From: UBA2160 sp964588665 | GTDB taxonomy: Bacteria; Chloroflexota; Dehalococcoidia; Lucifugimonadales; UBA1123 | Assembly (NCBI GenBank): GCA_964588665.1 | Contig: CAZPQQ010000072.1 | Coordinates: 1 to 16,060 of the forward strand | DNA: 16,060 bases | Direction of reading: 5' to 3' | Shown: piece after piece, positions 14,626-16,060 of the stretch | Numbering within the stretch: position 1 is the first letter of the stretch | Layout of the letters: every line of letters begins with the position of its first letter | Notes under the pieces: generated by a model | Told to the model about the DNA's origin: nothing | Database searches by the model: none | The model's input: the letters and a program-made list of their open reading frames with translations, nothing else | Translations under genes and position numbers: made by a program

Positions 14626-15228
14626 TCACACCGCTTGATATTCGCTGCGCGCCTCTCTGAGCCGCATGTAATTCATTCCACCGACCTGTTTTACCAGGCC
14701 TTTCAATTCCATCATAGTAAGAGCGCTGCTAACTGTCGATACGGCTAACGCCGAGTTTCTGGTGATATCGTCGATATGCACCGGGTCGAATGTTACGAAT
14801 TTGAGCACGGCGGCCTCGGCTTCGTCTTCAGGGAAGAACGCTGCCAACTCCAACTGGTGGGTGGTCGCCGAGAGGTTGAGTTCAGCCAACACGTCCTCGG
14901 CGTCGAGCACCAGCTTGGCTCCGGAATCGCGGATCAGCTCGTTCACTCCCTTGCTGCCTGGCGAGAATATGCTGCCTGGAACGGCGAACACTTCACGGTC
15001 CTGCTCCAAGGCATGCCGGGAGGTCAGCAATGCGCCGCTTCCCTCTGGCGCCTCGATCACAACCGTTCCCATCGTCAGGCCGCTTATGATGCGGTTCCGT
15101 CTCGGAAAGTTCTGCGCGCTCGGTTTGGCCCCCAATGGGTGTTCGCTCATTACGGCGCCGTTTTCGGCTATCTGGTTTACCAATGCCGCGTGCTCCCGCG
15201 GGTAGATGACATCCAGGCCGCTCCCCAT
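14626..15228 (-). pseudogene. dprA: DprA/Smf C-terminal fragment (frame-broken dprA)
   Basis: DprA binds ssDNA, loads RecA and protects incoming DNA during natural transformation. This piece carries the second half of the Rossmann-like domain: GSGLDVIYPREH (2-13), SEHPLGAKP, NFPRRNRIISGLTMGTVVIEA, GSGALLTSRHALEQDREVFAVPG, then a C-terminal winged-helix domain (about 135-195). Homology continues upstream of the ATG in the same frame as GQRTIAV, so the true protein joined the upstream piece. The two frames meet near 15246, where roughly 40 nt coding the conserved GID-AH-AL segment is missing. The ATG at 15228 has no ribosome-binding site, so independent expression is doubtful. It could be a genuine mutation or an assembly error. 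topA starts 6 nt after its stop. Confidence 0.85.
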
Positions 15229-15704
15229 GACCGCGATAGTGCGTTGCCCCGTGCAAGCCCACTGACTATAGTGACCCCCGAGCGGGCGAGGTCGTGCGAT
15301 ATTTGATACGCCGCTTGGCGTCCGTATGCAGTCGGCCGCCGCGTGCCAACCACGGCCACGGCTCTCTCGTCATCAGGCGAAAGCGACCCGCGGACGTTCA
15401 GCACCGGCGGTTTGTCGTATATCTCTTTTAGCCGCGGCGGGTAGTCCTCGTCGTGCCAGGTCAACGCGCGCACGCCTGCTGCCTGAACACGGGCGAGCTC
15501 GTCGTCGGGGTCTATGGTCGCAACGGCCTTGGTCATGGTTCCGGCCGTGCGCCGATCCAGGCCGGCTTCTATGAGTTCGGCCGTACTGGCTTTCCATGCG
15601 CGTTCGAGGGACCCAAAATGACCCTCGATCAGAGCGATTCTCGCCCTGCCGACGCCAGAGACCCTGTTGAACGCGATCCAGTGTTTTAGTTCAGTAGACT
15701 CCAT
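15177..15704 (-). pseudogene. dprA: DprA/Smf N-terminal fragment (frame-broken dprA)
   Basis: Front half of DprA. A helix-hairpin-helix-type segment FNRVSGVGRARIALI (12-26) is followed by the DEDYPPRLKEIYDKPPVLNVRG motif and the first part of the Rossmann-like fold, VAVVGTRRPTAYGRQAAYQISHDLARSGVTIVSGLARG. After SGLARG the frame reads into unrelated residues and stops, while the correct continuation is in the frame of the neighbouring fragment. The start chosen is ATG 15704, giving MESTELKHWIAFN; ATG 15725 is an alternative, but a promoter candidate (15721-15750) would start transcripts between the two. Frames further upstream overlap the tRNA gene and are not real. Confidence 0.85.
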
Positions 15705-15720
15705 ACACGGGTCCAATTCT

Positions 15721-15750
15721 AGCATAGCTTCATCGAGCCCAATGGCACAA
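15721..15750 (-). promoter_or_regulatory. Candidate promoter for dprA-topA-xerC
   Basis: TTGTGC (15745-15750, 4/6), an 18-nt spacer, then TATGCT (15721-15726, 4/6), directly followed by TAGAAT as a second possible -10. Transcription would start about 10 nt before the ATG at 15704. Confidence 0.35.
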
Positions 15751-15796
15751 TGCCTCGGTGCACAGGGCGGACCGGCGTTGAAATGCGAGGTTGATA

Positions 15797-15888
<92 letters not shown>

Positions 15889-15970
15889 GTATCGTGGGGG
15901 ACCAAGCCTTGAAGGTCACCGCCGCCCAGCGCGACCAACCATCCGCACACGAAATGCGAATAATCTGTCG

Positions 15971-16060
15971 TGGCGGAGAGGGTGGGATTCGAACCCACGA
16001 TGAGATTGCTCCCATACTGGTTTTCGAGACCAGCGCCTTCGTCCGCTCGGCCACCTCTCC
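15971..16060 (-). tRNA. tRNA-Ser (anticodon CGA)
   Basis: A 90-nt class II tRNA including encoded CCA, with its 5' base at the last base of the window. The acceptor stem is GGAGAGG/CCTCTCC with discriminator G. The anticodon stem CTGGT/ACCAG encloses loop CTCGAAA, so the anticodon is CGA, reading UCG. The long variable arm folds as TGGGA/TCTCA. The T arm is the same as in the neighbouring tRNA-Ser(GGA). Both genes point the same way as dprA and may share a transcript. Confidence 0.96.

Overview
The window is a bacterial chromosome segment of moderately high GC, coded almost entirely on the minus strand and dominated by conserved housekeeping genes. Gene content and several protein details suggest a Chloroflexota bacterium, possibly Dehalococcoidia or the marine SAR202 lineage. 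These details are a two-repeat DUF4389 membrane protein, an EF-P with an atypical loop, a COG3970-type fumarylacetoacetate hydrolase family protein, and a GAGCGAAGCGAAG-type palindromic repeat. This placement comes from recalled family patterns, not a search, and is moderate at best.

Layout, in the direction of minus-strand transcription (high to low coordinates). Two tRNA-Ser genes (anticodons CGA and GGA) sit at the right edge. Next is a broken dprA, followed closely by topA and xerC, then aroQ, pepP-like peptidase and efp, and then xseA, a DUF4389 membrane protein and xseB. A PHP-domain phosphoesterase and a class IV aminotransferase-fold protein end this run at 5129. Several junctions are coupled: topA/xerC are 2 nt apart, aroQ/pepP overlap in TGATG, efp/xseA are 1 nt apart and xseB/PHP 2 nt apart. 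The order joins two classic bacterial neighbourhoods, dprA-topA-xerC (DNA uptake, topology, dimer resolution) and aroQ-pepP-efp, with the exonuclease VII subunits.

One gene, a FAH-family protein at 4213-5121, runs on the plus strand from its own sigma70-like promoter. It converges on the aminotransferase gene with only 7 nt between stop codons. To its left, divergently, pyrG (CTP synthase) has a strong promoter and a leader of about 280 nt. It is followed by rho, which appears to have a long leader of its own.

No mobile element, CRISPR array, defence island or phage gene is visible, and I do not claim a new system. The points most worth a second look are: a class IV aminotransferase-fold protein with no lysine where the PLP Schiff-base lysine should be; an EF-P with KMQQRAP in the loop that normally carries the modified lysine or arginine; a dprA broken by an apparent out-of-frame deletion at a short direct repeat; a large imperfect palindrome upstream of efp; an attC-like fold-back upstream of the FAH gene; and strong intergenic hairpins without U-tracts.
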